A stretch of DNA of 64,000 nt from Beta vulgaris subsp. vulgaris (taxonomy: Eukaryota > Streptophyta > Magnoliopsida > Caryophyllales > Amaranthaceae), in NCBI RefSeq assembly GCF_026745355.1, contig NC_079202.1, forward strand, positions 4,981,158 through 5,045,157, written 5' to 3'. Shown here one piece after another: positions 1-11,993 of the stretch. Within the stretch, counting starts at the first letter, position 1. Every line of letters starts with the position of its first letter. A model generated the notes under the pieces. It saw only the letters and a list, made by a program, of their open reading frames with translations, was not told where the DNA came from and made no database searches. A program made the position numbers and the translations under genes.

Positions 1-1474
1 TACTTGGGAATTAGAAGGGTGAAGTTCTTAGAAAATCCAGACCTGAAGAGTTTATAGCGCTCAAAGCACGGTCTAGCTTACAGTTTTTTCGTCGATGATG
101 CTACCTTTGGAATTAGATCGTCGATAAGTGTATTTAACCTAAGAAGATTCCTCGCCAACGACCGGAGATGCGAGGCGTAGCTCAGGCCATCGGTGGCAGA
201 GAGGCACTATTGAGGTTGATGTTTTAGAGAGAGGAATGAGAGTTTTCCTCGCGAAATAGGTGTTTTGACTTGATTATTCTGCTCATTGTCCATCGTAGAA
301 TTGAAACAATGACAAATGAAAATCATTGAAGCGTCGAAATTGGCAAAAATAATTTTCAATAGATGGACAAAATTGTGAGTATTATACTAACAGTGGCACA
401 AACGTTTGCGTCGTAGCTCAGGCGCAATGACCACATGCCTAATGCATGCATGGTAGAGGTATGATCTTTACATCTTTATGCCATAATTCAGGCTTGTGAG
501 AACTGTGCCTAAGCCATGGTTCAAGCATGATTTTTACACGTTGGACCATGATTTAGGCGCGAAATTCATGTATCCATCTCAATTTTCGAATTCTTATATT
601 ATTTTCATGCATTTAGTGAAATGGTAATAAAGCCTAATGTTGTACTGAATGTGTCACCCCTTGTCTCTATATTACGTCTAATGATGATGAATACGCATTT
701 TACTTAGATAACTAACCTAATTGTCACATAGGCTCATTCAGTACAAATCTTCAAAACATTACATAGATGTTAAAAATAAAGGATATGTGGTCATTTAGGG
801 GAGTTTATTTTGGGGTTTTCAGGAAAGGGTAAGGCGGAGAATAAAATATCTTGATTCTCGTGTTAATTGTTCTTTGTTAGGTCCATCTAATCATTCCTTT
901 TGGGCTTTTATCCCTTATTTACCTCCAAAGTCTTTTGCATTAATGCCCCACCTCCCCCCCCCCCCCAATGTTTCACTTACCCTTTCTCTCCTACTCCGTA
1001 GTCAACTTGACTAATCATTGACGACCACCAAAACCACCAGCCTAGCCACTGAACTGCCACATCGACCATCGAACCCGTCACCCTAGTCACTGACCCCACC
1101 ACTCCAACCACCCTAACCACCGGACCATTGTCTTAGTCACTGAAATATTATTACTCTGTACAGCCACAATTACTCACCTGAAAAAACCAACCATTATAAA
1201 AAAAATACAAACCCAACCGGAAAAAACCCACTATACTATAAACCATCCTAACCTCCTCCAAAACAACACAGCCACTGAAAAATCCAATACCACTTGAAAA
1301 CCCACCATCCTACAAAATCAGAAAAAGAAAATTAAGGAAAAGAACGGATAAATATCAATATTTTATCATTGAATATGGTTTTAGATGGTCACATTCGACT
1401 ATGAAAAATTCATTACTGAAGCTTTCATGATTGTATTTAACCTTAAATGATGTTGGAGAAGTAAAAGAAAGAAG
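1..1474. other. Intergenic, no gene seen
   Basis: No open frame with recognisable protein character was found. The stretch is AT-rich, with a run of cytosines near 950-966 and a degenerate ACC/CCA-rich low-complexity stretch at about 1020-1330. It ends at the target site (AGAAG, 1470-1474) of the Copia element that follows. Confidence 0.6.
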
Positions 1475-2187
1475 TGTAGGAACTTAGATGCATAATGCGG
1501 AAAATCAAGTATCAAATACTTGTACATCTATCCCAAGATCATTGCATAAATTAGTATGAATCAAACAATAGTATAGAATTATACCTTTGATGCGTATGTT
1601 CCTCTTGTCCACCAAACTTCTAGTGGAGATCACCTTAGAACGTCAAGCGTCGTTCCTCTAATGTTGGTCCATGAACAACACTTGGATCACCACGTATGCT
1701 AGTACGGAAGAGAGACAAACTCACTTGCTTTTGGTGGTGTATGAGGGCCGAAATATGGGGAGGAAAACTAGAGAGAAAAATCAGATTTTTCTCTTAAGAA
1801 GATGACACACAAAAGATAATCATCTATGTAACTCCTAATACAAATATATAGGAGTGGTTACAAGTAGCTTCATGAGGTTTTATTGGCCTCATAATGTATC
1901 ACATTATGAGCCTAATAAACTCATAAGTTACACATCTTTTCCATCCACCATAAAACCGTCCAACCCATTTCACAAATGGATTTGGGTAAATATCCAAATG
2001 TCATTACTCGTGTGACCTCATAGGACCCAATAATACTAGTAGTTGGCCCTAATCATATTAGTCCAACAAACCACAATTAGCTTCTAGCAAAACGTTGTGA
2101 TCATCTAATATTATTGAATATATTATCTCCATAACTTATCCTAATATTATTTAGTTTATTACACTTGATCGAGGACAAAATCCTTCA
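1475..2187 (-). repeat. 3' LTR of Copia element 1
   Basis: Direct repeat of 9173-9885, starting TGTAGGAACT and ending ATCCTTCA. It is the 3' LTR in element orientation. Differences from the other LTR include one C indel near 1610 and scattered substitutions. Confidence 0.95.
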
Positions 2188-2200
2188 ATCTCCCACTTGT
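2188..2200 (-). other. Polypurine tract of Copia element 1
   Basis: On the minus strand the bases just before the 3' LTR read ACAAGTGGGAGAT. This purine-rich run directly abutting the LTR is the expected plus-strand primer for reverse transcription. Confidence 0.75.
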
Positions 2201-2997
2201 CTAAGAACAAGTGTGTAACCTTCAAACTTCTTAAGTCGCTTAATGCCTAACTTGATGATATGATAACATCATATGTTCATCATACCAATATTCAAGTTGT
2301 TCCTTGAAATCTGAGTTCGAACTGTCGAAATAAATGATTAACTTCTTAATCCATTTGAGCACGGCCATGCATTTTCAGTTCTCACTCTTCAAGAGGCCAA
2401 GACACCAATCCTAACTCTTAGGAGGACTTATCCAATCTTGTATGACCAAAGCTCCCACTCAATTCATAGCAGTTCCGATCGCTGCTTTTATGACCTCCTT
2501 TTACGGCACGGCGTTTTGCAGCGTCAAGAACATACTAATCCTTAAGTAAGAACAGTTTCATACTCATGTCAAAGGAATCCACTAAATATATTAATAAGAG
2601 TCTCATAAACCTTTTAGAGAACTCCCACTAGGTCTGCCCAGCGTGTATCAACTATACAAGCCTATGCAAATGACTAGACATCTCCATGTCCCTATAGCCC
2701 ATGAAACTGCGCTATCAATCAACTTGCAATCTAGTCCATGAAATGAATCATTTACGTTCAACTTAATGATTCGAACTAGGGACTAAGGTATATTATAACT
2801 CCTGTTCACTGGATAGAGTTCCATTTGTCAAATCACGTATTTGACAATTCTATCAAACGTTATAAAATACTTTGAACGTTTTATTTAATACTAAACCAAG
2901 ATTAAATAAGAACAAAACTTTTATTGATAAACATAAACATAACATATCAAAGCGAGTAATTATAACTGTGAACTAATTAAAAGTAAATAGTACACAA

Positions 2998-3693
2998 TTA
3001 AACCCACTCTCCTATATGCTTAAGCCCTATAGCCCTAGTATGACTCTCATGCTTGGGCTGTGGCAAAGGTTTAGTCAAAGGATCAGCGACATTGCTATCC
3101 GTATGAACCTTGCAAACTATTACATCCTTTCTCTCAACGATTTCTCGAATGAGATGAAACTTTCTAAGTACATGTTTACATCTTTGATGTGATCTTGGTT
3201 CCTTAGACTGAGCTATGGCACCATTGTTATCACAATGTAAAACAACACCATCTCCAACACTAGGCACTACTCCTAGCTCCAGAATGAACTTCTTCATCCA
3301 AACGGCTTCCTTTGCTGCATCTGCTGCAGCAATATACTCAGCTTCTGTTGTAGAATCAGCGACAGTGCTTTGCTTTGAACTTTTCCAGCTCACTGCCCCT
3401 CCATTTAGACAAAAGATGAAACCAGATTGGGATCGGAAATCATCTTTGTCAGTTTGGAAGCTCGCATCTGTGTAACCCTCAACAATTAACTTACTTTCAC
3501 CTCCATACACTAAGAAATTATCCTTAGTCCTTCTCAAGTACTTTAGGATATTCTTAGCTGCACTCCAGTGTGCGTCACCTGGATTTGATTGGAATCTGCT
3601 ACACATGCTCAAGGCATATGAAACATCTGGGCGAGTACAAATCATGGAGTACATAATGGACCCTATAGCTGACGCATAAGGAACATTACTCAT
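2998..3693 (-). pseudogene. Copia RNase H domain and end of pol
   Basis: This 231-aa open segment matches the C-terminal RNase H of Copia polyproteins. It has YASAIGSIMY and RPDVSYA in the RT-RNase H connection, YTDASF with the first catalytic Asp, TEAEYIA with the Glu, HCDNNGAI with the next Asp, and the usual tail VADPLTKPL. It ends at a stop about 0.8 kb from the LTR. It is offset in frame from the RT segment at 3690-3947, so pol is interrupted here. The catalytic residues of this module itself appear intact. Confidence 0.9.
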
Positions 3694-5047
3694 TCGCTTA
3701 ATCTCATCAGGCCCAGAAGGACACTGAGTCTTGCTAAGCGAACTCCATGTTGCATGGGTAGGAAGCCTCTCTTAGAGTTTTCCATGTTGAACTTAGTGAC
3801 GATCTTATCTATATAAGTTCGTTGGCTAAGTCCGATCATCCTCTTAGACCTATCCCTATAGATCTTGATCCCCAAAATGTACTCAGCGTTTCCAAGGTCT
3901 TTCATAGAAAAACAACTTTTTAACCATTCCTTGACTGACTCAAGCATGGGAATGTCATTCCTATGAGAAGTATGTCATCTACATACAAGACCAAGAAGAC
4001 TATGTTACTCCCACTTTCCTTCTTGTAAACACAAGACTCTTCTCCGTTTTTGAGAAAACCAAACTGTTTGATTGTCTCATCAAAACGAAGATTCCAACTC
4101 CGAGATGCTTGCTTCAATCCATAAATGGATTTTTGAAGCTTACATACGCTCCTAGGATTTTCTGGATCCACAAAACCCTCCGGCTGTGTCATATACACAT
4201 CCTCTTTCAAGAACCCATTCAAGAAAGCGGTTTTGACATCCATTTGCCAAATCTCGTAATCATAAAAGGCGGCGATCGCTAGGAGTATCCGAACGGATTT
4301 AAGCATGGCTACCGGTGAAAAGGTTTCGTCATAGTCTATACCATGAACTTGCTTGAACCCTTTTGCAACCAACCTTGCTTTGTAAACCTGAATATTACCA
4401 TCCTTGTCTGTTTTCACTTTGAAAACCCATTTGCAACCAATAGGTGTGATCCCATCGGGCAAATCTACCAAGTCCCATACTTGATTTTCAGACATGGATG
4501 CCATTTCGGACCTCATGGCTTCAAGCCATTTTTCGGAGTCTTCACTCATCAAAGCTTGCTTGTAAGTAGTAGGTTCCTCAAATTCTAAAATCATTATCTC
4601 AGAATTTTCGGTTAACAAGAAATCAACAAACCTCTTGGTTGGTATTCTTGTTCTACTAGACTTACGAGGGGCTGCAACAGGAGAAATTTTCTTCTCAACA
4701 ATTTGAGAATTTTCGCACGAATTAGATTCGAGTGGGACAGTAGGAGGTTCGTGTACGGGATGCACGTCCTCCAACACTTGGTCAGTTATGGGAGAAGATT
4801 CCTCCAAAGGAGGAACTACTTCAAGCCCAACATCTGGCTCTTGTGTCGTTGTCTCTAACATAGGATGAACTATGTCCATTTGTTGCTCTTCTCGAACTTC
4901 TTCGAGAAATACATTACTCCCACTTGCCTTTTTGGAAATAAAATCTTTTTCCAAAAAGACACCACGACGAGCAACAAACACTTTGCCCTCAGTGCGATTG
5001 TAGAAGTAATAGCCCTTGGTTTCCTTGGGATAACCCACAAGAAACAC
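3690..5047 (-). pseudogene. Copia reverse transcriptase, frame-broken
   Basis: Two open segments carry the Copia RT (RVT_2). The larger (3920-5047, 375 aa) holds MRSEMASMSENQVWDLV, KWVFKVKTDKDG, ARLVAKGFKQ, DYDETFSPVA, QMDVKTAFLNG, IYGLKQASR and the catalytic LYVDDILL. It then loses frame. The second (3690-3947) continues with LKSCFSMKDLGNAEYILGIKI. The first 40 or so residues of the larger segment belong to the end of the integrase region. The catalytic YVDD box is intact, but the frame change just after it would truncate the enzyme. Confidence 0.92.
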
Positions 5048-6007
5048 TTATCTGATTTAGGGGCGAGTTTATCTGAAAGTAAACGCTTTACATAAACCTC
5101 ACATCCCCAAATACGTAGAAAAGACAAGTTTGGAACTTTTCCACTCCATATCTCATATGGTGTCTTATCTACTGCCTTTGATGGAGTTCTATTAAGTGTG
5201 AAAGTAGCAGTTTCGAGAGCATATCCCCAGAAGGATATTGGAAGATCAGCAAAACTCATCATAGACCGAACCATATCAAGTAGAGTTCGTTCCTCCTTTC
5301 GAAACACCATTCAACTGAGGTGTTCCAGGGGAGTAGTTGTGAAAGAATTCCACAACTCTTCAAGTGATCATTAAACTCTTGGCTCAAATATTCACCACCA
5401 CGATCGGATCGCAGTGCTTTGATTGTTTTGCCAAGCTGGTTTTGGACTTCATTCTGGAATTCTTTGAACTTTTCAAATGATTCCGACTTATGCTTCATTA
5501 AATAGACATATCCATATCTACTTAAATCGTCCGTAAAAGTAATGAAGTATCCAAACCCTCCCCTAGCTTTTGTGCTCATTGGTCCACATACATCAGTATG
5601 TATTAGGCCCAATAGATCACTGGCTCTTTCACCCTTTCCAGTAAAAGGTGACTTTGTCATTTTACCCATTAAACATGATTCACACACATCAAATGGCTCA
5701 AAGTCAAAGATGTTAGAAGTCCATCTTTATGCAACTTCTGAATGCGTTTCGCGTTTATGTGTCCTAAACGACAATGCCATAAGTAAGTAGGATTAGTATC
5801 GCTTGATCTATGTTTTTTGCTGTCTATGTTAAGGACATCTTTGTCTAAGTCTAGGTAATATAGACCATTAGACCTCTTAGCAGTGGCATAAAACATTGAA
5901 TTCAAATAAACAGAGAAACAACCTTTCTCAATTGTAAATGAAAACCCTTCATTATCCAAAACAGGAATAGAAATAATGTTTTTGGTAATAGCAGGAACTA
6001 ATAACAA
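4870..6007 (-). pseudogene. Copia integrase with pre-integrase zinc domain, frame-broken
   Basis: Three overlapping open segments (5669-6007, 5259-5687, 4870-5310) together give the integrase region. The N-terminal zinc module shows LWHCRLGHINAKR followed in another frame by CESCLMGK. The core shows IHTDVCGP (first Asp) and ALRSDRGGEY (second Asp). The third catalytic residue normally lies in a GVSERRNRT-type motif, but here the frame changes and the motif is garbled (near 5290-5310). The last segment has SFWGYALETATFTLNR, as usual after the core. The protein cannot be functional as written. Confidence 0.9.
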
Positions 6008-6046
6008 TTATTAAGCTCTAATATTAATCCAGAAGGCAAAGGTAGA

Positions 6047-7090
6047 CTATAAGTCCCAACTGCAACGGCGCAACTCTTGCACCATTTCCAACTCGCAGTT
6101 CCACCTCTCCTTTAGCCAAGTTCTACTCCTTCTTAGTCCCTGCACATTCGAAGTAATGTGAGAAACACAACCGGTATCAAATACCCAAGAAGTAGAGGTT
6201 GCTAAATTAATGTCAATGACATAGATACCTGAAGAAGAAGCCCCAGACTTCTTATCCTTCAAGTACTTTGGGCAGTTACGCTTCCAATGACCTATTTGAT
6301 CACAATAGAAGCACTTGGCATTTGCGGCCACCTTTGGCTTTGCCTTTGCCTGTGGCTTAATAGCAGTCTTAGTGGCAACTTGCTTGCCCTTATCTTGCTT
6401 TTTCTTGCCAGCCCATTCCTTCTTAAAACCCTTTTCCTTTTGAACCATAAGAACTTCCTTCTTAGGTGCAATAGTGATGTTTTGCTCGGCAGTCATGAGC
6501 ATCCCATGCAACTCAGCAAGGGTTTTCGACACCCCGTTCATATTGAAATTCAATCGAAACGTATTGAACCCCTTATGAAGTGAGTGCAGAATGATGTCAG
6601 TAGCCAACTCTTGGCTATAAGGAAAGCCCAACCTCTCCATGGCTTCGAAATAACCAATCATTTCGAAGACATGAGTGGCGACCGGCTTGCCTTCAACTAA
6701 CGAACACTCAAGAATAGCCTTGTGAGTTTCATACCTCTCTATCCGAGCTTGTTGTTGAAACATGGTTTTCAACTGTCGGATAATGCTATAGGCATCCAAG
6801 CTTGCAAACCTCTTTTGAAGGCTTGGTTCCATAGCCGCTAGCATAAGGCAAGTAACAATTACTGACCTTTCTGCAACGGCCTTATGGGCCTCTTTCTCAG
6901 CATCAGTAGAGGTAGTAGTTAAAACTGGGATCGGGGTTTCAAGAACATCCTCTCGACCTTCGGACCTAAGAACAATTCTTAGATTCCTTTCCCAATCAAG
7001 GAAGTTGTTCCCGTTCAATTTATCCTTCTCAAGGATTGAACGTAAGTTAAAAGGTGAATTATTGTTGTTACCACACCATAGAAGATGCAA
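6047..7090 (-). pseudogene. Copia Gag and protease N-terminus
   Basis: This 347-aa open segment starts with a UBN2-type Gag (LNGNNFLDWERNLRIVL at about residues 25-41). It continues to a nucleocapsid zinc knuckle CX2CX4HX4C (residues 260-273, CFYCDQIGHWKRNC). The aspartic protease active site follows (WVFDTG, residues 302-307). The frame changes soon after the protease motif, giving an unrelated C-terminus, so protease is not joined to integrase. The ATG at 7090 is the first in frame; Copia Gag proteins usually start close to this position relative to the LNG motif, so the start is plausible but not certain. Confidence 0.9.
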
Positions 7091-9159
7091 AATATATAAT
7101 CATAATAGCTTTTAACAAATTTTAAACACTTTAAAATAAAAGCTATGCACTTGACCAATTTTAATGTGTCCCTTTTGAATCAAGTGGTTCTAAGATCCTA
7201 TCAAACATGATTTATAAGTGGACTTTGGCCTCAACTTAAAACCAAGTTTAAAAGGTAAGTAAACTCCTTTACTAATTACAACATTGTAACTCTTAGTTAA
7301 TGGGTGATTGCTAAGGTGATTACGCTCCCAGGTAAGGAAGTTACCCACAACGTTGGGGAGAGCCTTCCTAATCCTAGACAGAGCATGTCACCCAAACACA
7401 AAACCCATAAACTTTGCTACAAAATCCAAAACCGTTTTGATGATTTTGTTGGGCCAAACCAAATAAACTTGCAAATTTCGGAAATTTACTCTACTTAGCC
7501 CAAGATTGAAAGTAACACTCTGCTTTGGCAGAACCTATTACTAACGATCAAGTTTTAGTAGGTGTTTATTTGGAATAGCAAAAACCCAATATTTTATTTA
7601 AGGGACCTAAGTAAATTATTATGTTGATTTAATTCTAGTGAACATTTAAATAATTAAATCACAAGCATAATAAACTTAGAAAGCATTTAAAAGCAATATT
7701 TAAATGCATAAAATAAAATGTGATCCTAGTATGGCCCCTAAACCTAAAGACTACTCTTTAAGGCTCCCTTGTTGAATCACCATGGATCTCCATCCTTGTG
7801 CTTCATAGGATAAGATTGAATCACCATTCTTCTTATTAATACTTGAATAAATATTTTTGGAATTATAAACTAAAATATTACAAAAATACCAACGATGCGT
7901 AGATCGTATTTAGATTACAAAAATACATTAACGATACGCAGATCGTATTTTCTATCCAAGTTTTGGGCCATACTAGTCACCGCATGCATTCATAATATCA
8001 TATATAAAAACATGCATTTTAATCAACTATTAAAATAAATTATCATGTTTTAACAACTTTAAAACATAATAAACCATGAAGATTTAATCACACATTAAAT
8101 CCTATGGTTGGTACCTTAAGACAAAATTTAATCATATTAGAATTTCGTCTCACAAAGGCTTTAAAATATTAATCTAACAAATTTAATCATATTAAACTTA
8201 AAGAAAAATTAAAGCAATTGTAGGCACCACATATAATTTAATCATATTAAAAAAAAAACTTAACATGATGACTAACCACATAAATAGGCATGGAAGAATT
8301 AATCAACTATTAATACTAACAACCTAAAATGTAATTAACATCATAAAAGAAATTATAATAGTTACTAACTCCTTAGTAACCCCCTTTAAAATTAACTAGT
8401 CAATTATCACATATAATTAACTAATAAAATTAAAGCTCATTATTTTAATTCAATTATGACTTAAATATAAAATTAATCACCATTAATTAATTTATTTGCA
8501 AATTGGAATATACTCAAAAACAATTAAAAAAAAATTGAAAACAGGGCTGCCAAGGCAGCAGTGCGTGCACTGCCACCTCAGCACGTCCTCCACCGCGACC
8601 AACAGGTCGCAGTACCGGCAGCACCGGCGCTGGCCACGGCGACCACCACCGAAGACCGGCGGCAGCCTGTGCTGGGCAGCGCAGGACGCGACCCGCGCGC
8701 AGGCAGCAACCATGCCCAGGGCACGGAGCGACGCGCGCGACCTGCTGCAGCCAGTGACGCACCACGCCGGTGAACCCGCCGGCGGAACGCCTGCCACGGT
8801 CTAATTTCTGGCGGCCCTCCCCTTTCCTCTCAATTATCAACAACCATTGTGCATAATTGAAGGGAAGTTACAACAAATTGATTTGGGGAAATAATTAGGG
8901 TTCATATTATGTTTGTTTTTTAAAAAAAAAAAACATAAACTAACACACAAAATCTGATATTTTGTGATGTGAGATTTCAATTTTTTTGAGTATAATATAT
9001 ATTTACATATACATAAAAATCCATTTTTTATGTTTCCAATCAATTAATATCATAATATCAATTATACAAATAAATTCATATATAAAGCCCTCCCTTAATT
9101 GAATTAAAAAATGAAATAAAACATGCATCAACATGATCATATTAATCTATGCAATAGGC
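7091..9159 (-). other. Copia element 1 leader (5' untranslated region)
   Basis: About 2 kb lies between the primer-binding site and gag with no recognisable coding. It is mostly AT-rich, except for one strongly GC-rich block at about 8540-8810 that also opens reading frames on both strands. Such long leaders occur in some plant Copia families. No open frame here looks like a known protein. Confidence 0.7.
8540..8810. other. GC-rich island inside the Copia leader
   Basis: Base composition changes abruptly from AT-rich to very GC-rich for about 270 bp, then back. The left edge begins with two short adjacent palindromes (CTGCCAAGGCAG and CAGTGCGTGCACTG, about 8546-8574). Open frames on both strands are a by-product of the composition. 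No protein family was recognised. Confidence 0.6.
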
Positions 9160-9172
9160 TAACTGATACCAC
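9160..9172 (-). other. Primer-binding site of Copia element 1 (initiator Met tRNA)
   Basis: Directly inside the 5' LTR the minus strand reads GTGGTATCAGTTAG. TGGTATCAG matches the complement of the plant initiator methionine tRNA 3' end, the usual Copia primer. Confidence 0.85.
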
Positions 9173-9885
9173 TGTAGGAACTTAGATGCATAATGCGGAA
9201 AATCAAGTATCAAATACTTGTACATCTATCCCAAGATCATTGCATAAATTAGTATGAATCAAACAATAGTATAGAATTATACCTTTGATGCGTATGTTCC
9301 TCTTGTCACCAAACTTCTAGTGGAGATCACCTTAGAACGTCAAGCGCCGTTCCTCTAATGTTGGTCCACGAACAACACTTGGATCACCACGTATGCTAGT
9401 ACGGAAGAGAGACAAACTCACTTGCTTTTGGTGGTGTATGAGGGCCGAAATATGGGGAGGAAAACTAGAGAGAAAAATCAGATTTTTCTCTTAAGAAGAT
9501 GACACACAAAAGATAATCAACTATGTAACTCCTAATACAAATATAGAGGAGTGGTTACAAGTGAACTTCATGAGGTTTTATTGGCCTCATAATGTGATAC
9601 ATTATGAGCCTAATAAACTCATAAGTAACACATCTTTTCCATCCACCATAAAACCGTCCAACCCATTTCACAAATGGATTTGGGTAAATATCCAAATGTC
9701 ATTACTCGTGTGACCTCATAGGCCCCAATAATACTAGTAGTTGGCCCTAATCATATTAGTCCAACAAACCACAATTAGCTTCTAGCAAAACGTTGTGATC
9801 ATCTAATATTATTGAATATATTATCTCCATAACTTATCCTAATATTATTTAGTTTATTACACTTGATCGAGGACAAAATCCTTCA
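9173..9885 (-). repeat. 5' LTR of Copia element 1
   Basis: Direct repeat partner of 1475-2187, followed by the second AGAAG target copy. As the 5' LTR in element orientation it should hold the element's promoter. I did not identify a convincing TATA box. Confidence 0.95.
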
Positions 9886-10075
9886 AGAAGATGGTGGTGA
9901 GGGGAGGCATATAATAGTGAGGTTGGAATGGTGAGAGGCGATGGTGAGAGGCAACAGAGGTAATGGCGGAGGTGCTGAGGTGGTGGGTCGGTGGCTGCGA
10001 TACCTAGAAGAGAGAGAGAGAGAGAGAGAAAGAAAGAGGAGGTTGGTATCCTTACTTTTCTTTATTAAACCCTTT
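9886..10075. other. Intergenic with GA microsatellite
   Basis: Host sequence continuing the interrupted target site of Copia element 1. GGTGAGG-type low-complexity sequence leads into a (GA)n run at about 10009-10037. No gene is seen. Confidence 0.5.
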
Positions 10076-10079
10076 TTCC

Positions 10080-11310
10080 ATTGGATTAATTGATAGGAAT
10101 AATCCCGCCTTTACGCGGTCTTCTAGAAATGGTCCTAATTTTTCATAATTTGAGAATAAGCCTACCTTTTGGGCATATCTGCCAAAAATAGGTCATTACC
10201 TGTTGGTGACCTGCAAATGTAGGTTTGATACTCTAATTATCTAACTAAAAACTAATTTAATTATTTAATACCCTAATTATGTACTTGAGAACTAATTTAA
10301 TTAGCTAAAAAAACTAAAGCACCACCCTCCCCCCAAACTATCACGCACCATCCACCCACCGAAAGTCTCCCCTATCCTCCAACCACCACCGCGTCGCCCA
10401 TGCCACAAGTAGCCCTCCCCTCCCTTTTCCTCTCCAGAACCCATCCCCTACCACATCATCTCCTTCCTTCTCCACTAAAACAGACCACCTCAACTTAACC
10501 ATCATCCCCCTACTTAAACCATATTTTATGTCTCTCTCTGCCACCCTTCTTAAACCCCGAGCCACTCTTAATCGACGCATCAACCACAATGCAACCACAA
10601 CCACCATCAAATCGGTGCATCATCGGCGTTCTAATCATCATCCACTCGAAAACTCACCATCACCACAACCACAACCACCATCCCTAAGTGAAAATGCATA
10701 AAACACACACTCTCTCCAACTATAATCAACAGTTCCATCATCAAATTCAGCACCATTCACTTTATCTTTCCTCTTTCTCTCTTAGTCTTTCATTATCTAA
10801 GATCCCACAACTCCAAAAAAATTGACCTTGTCAATGGGTGGTAGTTGATTGTCTGATTTTTTGTTACAGTGGTGTTTAGGAACGGTAACTGGGGTCGATT
10901 GGTCAGTTGATATTGAGGTTGTGGGGTGGATTTGAGTGGATGGTGTAGAGCATTGTGATGGTGGTGTGGGATTCTAGGGTGAATGGTGTGAGATTTTAGG
11001 GTGAGTGGTGTAGGTTTTGGAGTAGTGGGTGCGTGAAATTCCGAGTTGTGGTGGCAGTGGGGTGGGTCGGTTGAGTTGTGTGGTGGTGGATTCAAGTCTT
11101 GGATAAAGAGAGACTCTTGAATGTTTGAGGGGGTTGAGTTTCATGGTAAAAAATGGGAAAAAGGATTTAATTTGTCGAATTTAACATGTGCAATAGGTTT
11201 TGGGTAAAAAGTACTAATATAAGTAGATATAGTATTAAGGTGGGATCATTTTGAGATTATCGAAAATTGAGACTATTTTTAGCAGATTGGTCAAAGCTTG
11301 AATTACTAAA
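10080..11310. mobile_element. Possible MULE-type element with long imperfect inverted repeats
   Basis: The left arm (about 10120-10200, with ATGGTCCTAATTTTTCATAA) resembles the reverse complement of the right arm (about 11230-11300, minus strand AATAGTCTCAATTTTCGATA). The interior is low-complexity: CCA/CAC-rich at 10310-10700 and GGT/GTG-rich at 10860-11095. No target duplication was found. It could also be an unrelated inverted repeat. Confidence 0.35.
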
Positions 11311-11993
11311 ATTAATTTTTCCTTTTCCATTTTCTCTTCATAAACCAAACAACCCACTTAGTACCTCTACATGTCCAATATAAGCTCATTCGGTTCATTA
11401 AATTATTATATAATCGAAGCATACTAAACTGATGAATAGGAGTTAGGATGACCTTTTTGTCGATATTATAAACCAAGTTTTGATCTCAAACGAAGATTTT
11501 ATGAACAATTTACTAAAACGTATCTAAAATAGGTATAGTTCCACTATTTGAGTCATATATTTCTCGTTACACATAAGACTTTGGTTGATATCAAATCCAT
11601 CGGAAAATACACTTAGCTTTTCGAAAAGATATTATAGTATCACAATAAACATGCCATCGAAAATAATATTATGTTCTTAATCATAGTAACAATTATTAAG
11701 AGGAACGATTTAATTTGGTGATTTCAATTACTGAATCTTATATCTGATGATAAATAATCGAAATTCAAACATGGAGAATAGGAAAAGAGTAAAAAAGTGT
11801 GAAAAGTATGTCTCTATCAAAGTGAAGACTAGTAGAGATGCAATTTGTACGAAGTAACATAATCCTCATGCATCTCTAGATACCTAGGCAGAGACATGAT
11901 TTCTCATCTATAACATCTTTCTAGCAAAAATTAAAATAATTCATCAGTAGTGTTGTAGGTTCGTGTGCAATGTGAGAGGTCATGTCTCGTCGT

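Larger units (their letters stand above)
1475..9885 (-). mobile_element. Ty1/Copia LTR retrotransposon, complete but decayed
   Basis: Two direct LTRs of 713 bp (1475-2187 and 9173-9885) begin TG and end CA. They are flanked by a perfect 5-bp target duplication AGAAG (1470-1474 and 9886-9890). The coding direction is minus, so the right LTR is the 5' LTR. Protein domains in order are Gag with a CCHC knuckle, protease, integrase, reverse transcriptase and RNase H, which is the Copia order. The reading frame is broken at least six times, so this copy cannot make its own polyprotein. The LTRs differ at only about ten positions by eye, which implies a fairly recent insertion. About 2 kb of leader separates the 5' LTR from gag. 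The element belongs to the broad TNT1-94-like group; I cannot assign the lineage precisely. Confidence 0.96.

Noticed and set aside
180..230. A tRNA-like GGCGTAGCTCAGG motif
   Set aside because: Only a short resemblance to a tRNA D-arm start. No cloverleaf, anticodon arm or T-loop follows.
8496..8843. Overlapping open frames on both strands in the GC-rich block (Arg/Ala/Pro-rich proteins)
   Set aside because: Open frames in all directions are expected from the GC-rich composition. No protein family is recognisable, and the block lies inside a Copia leader.
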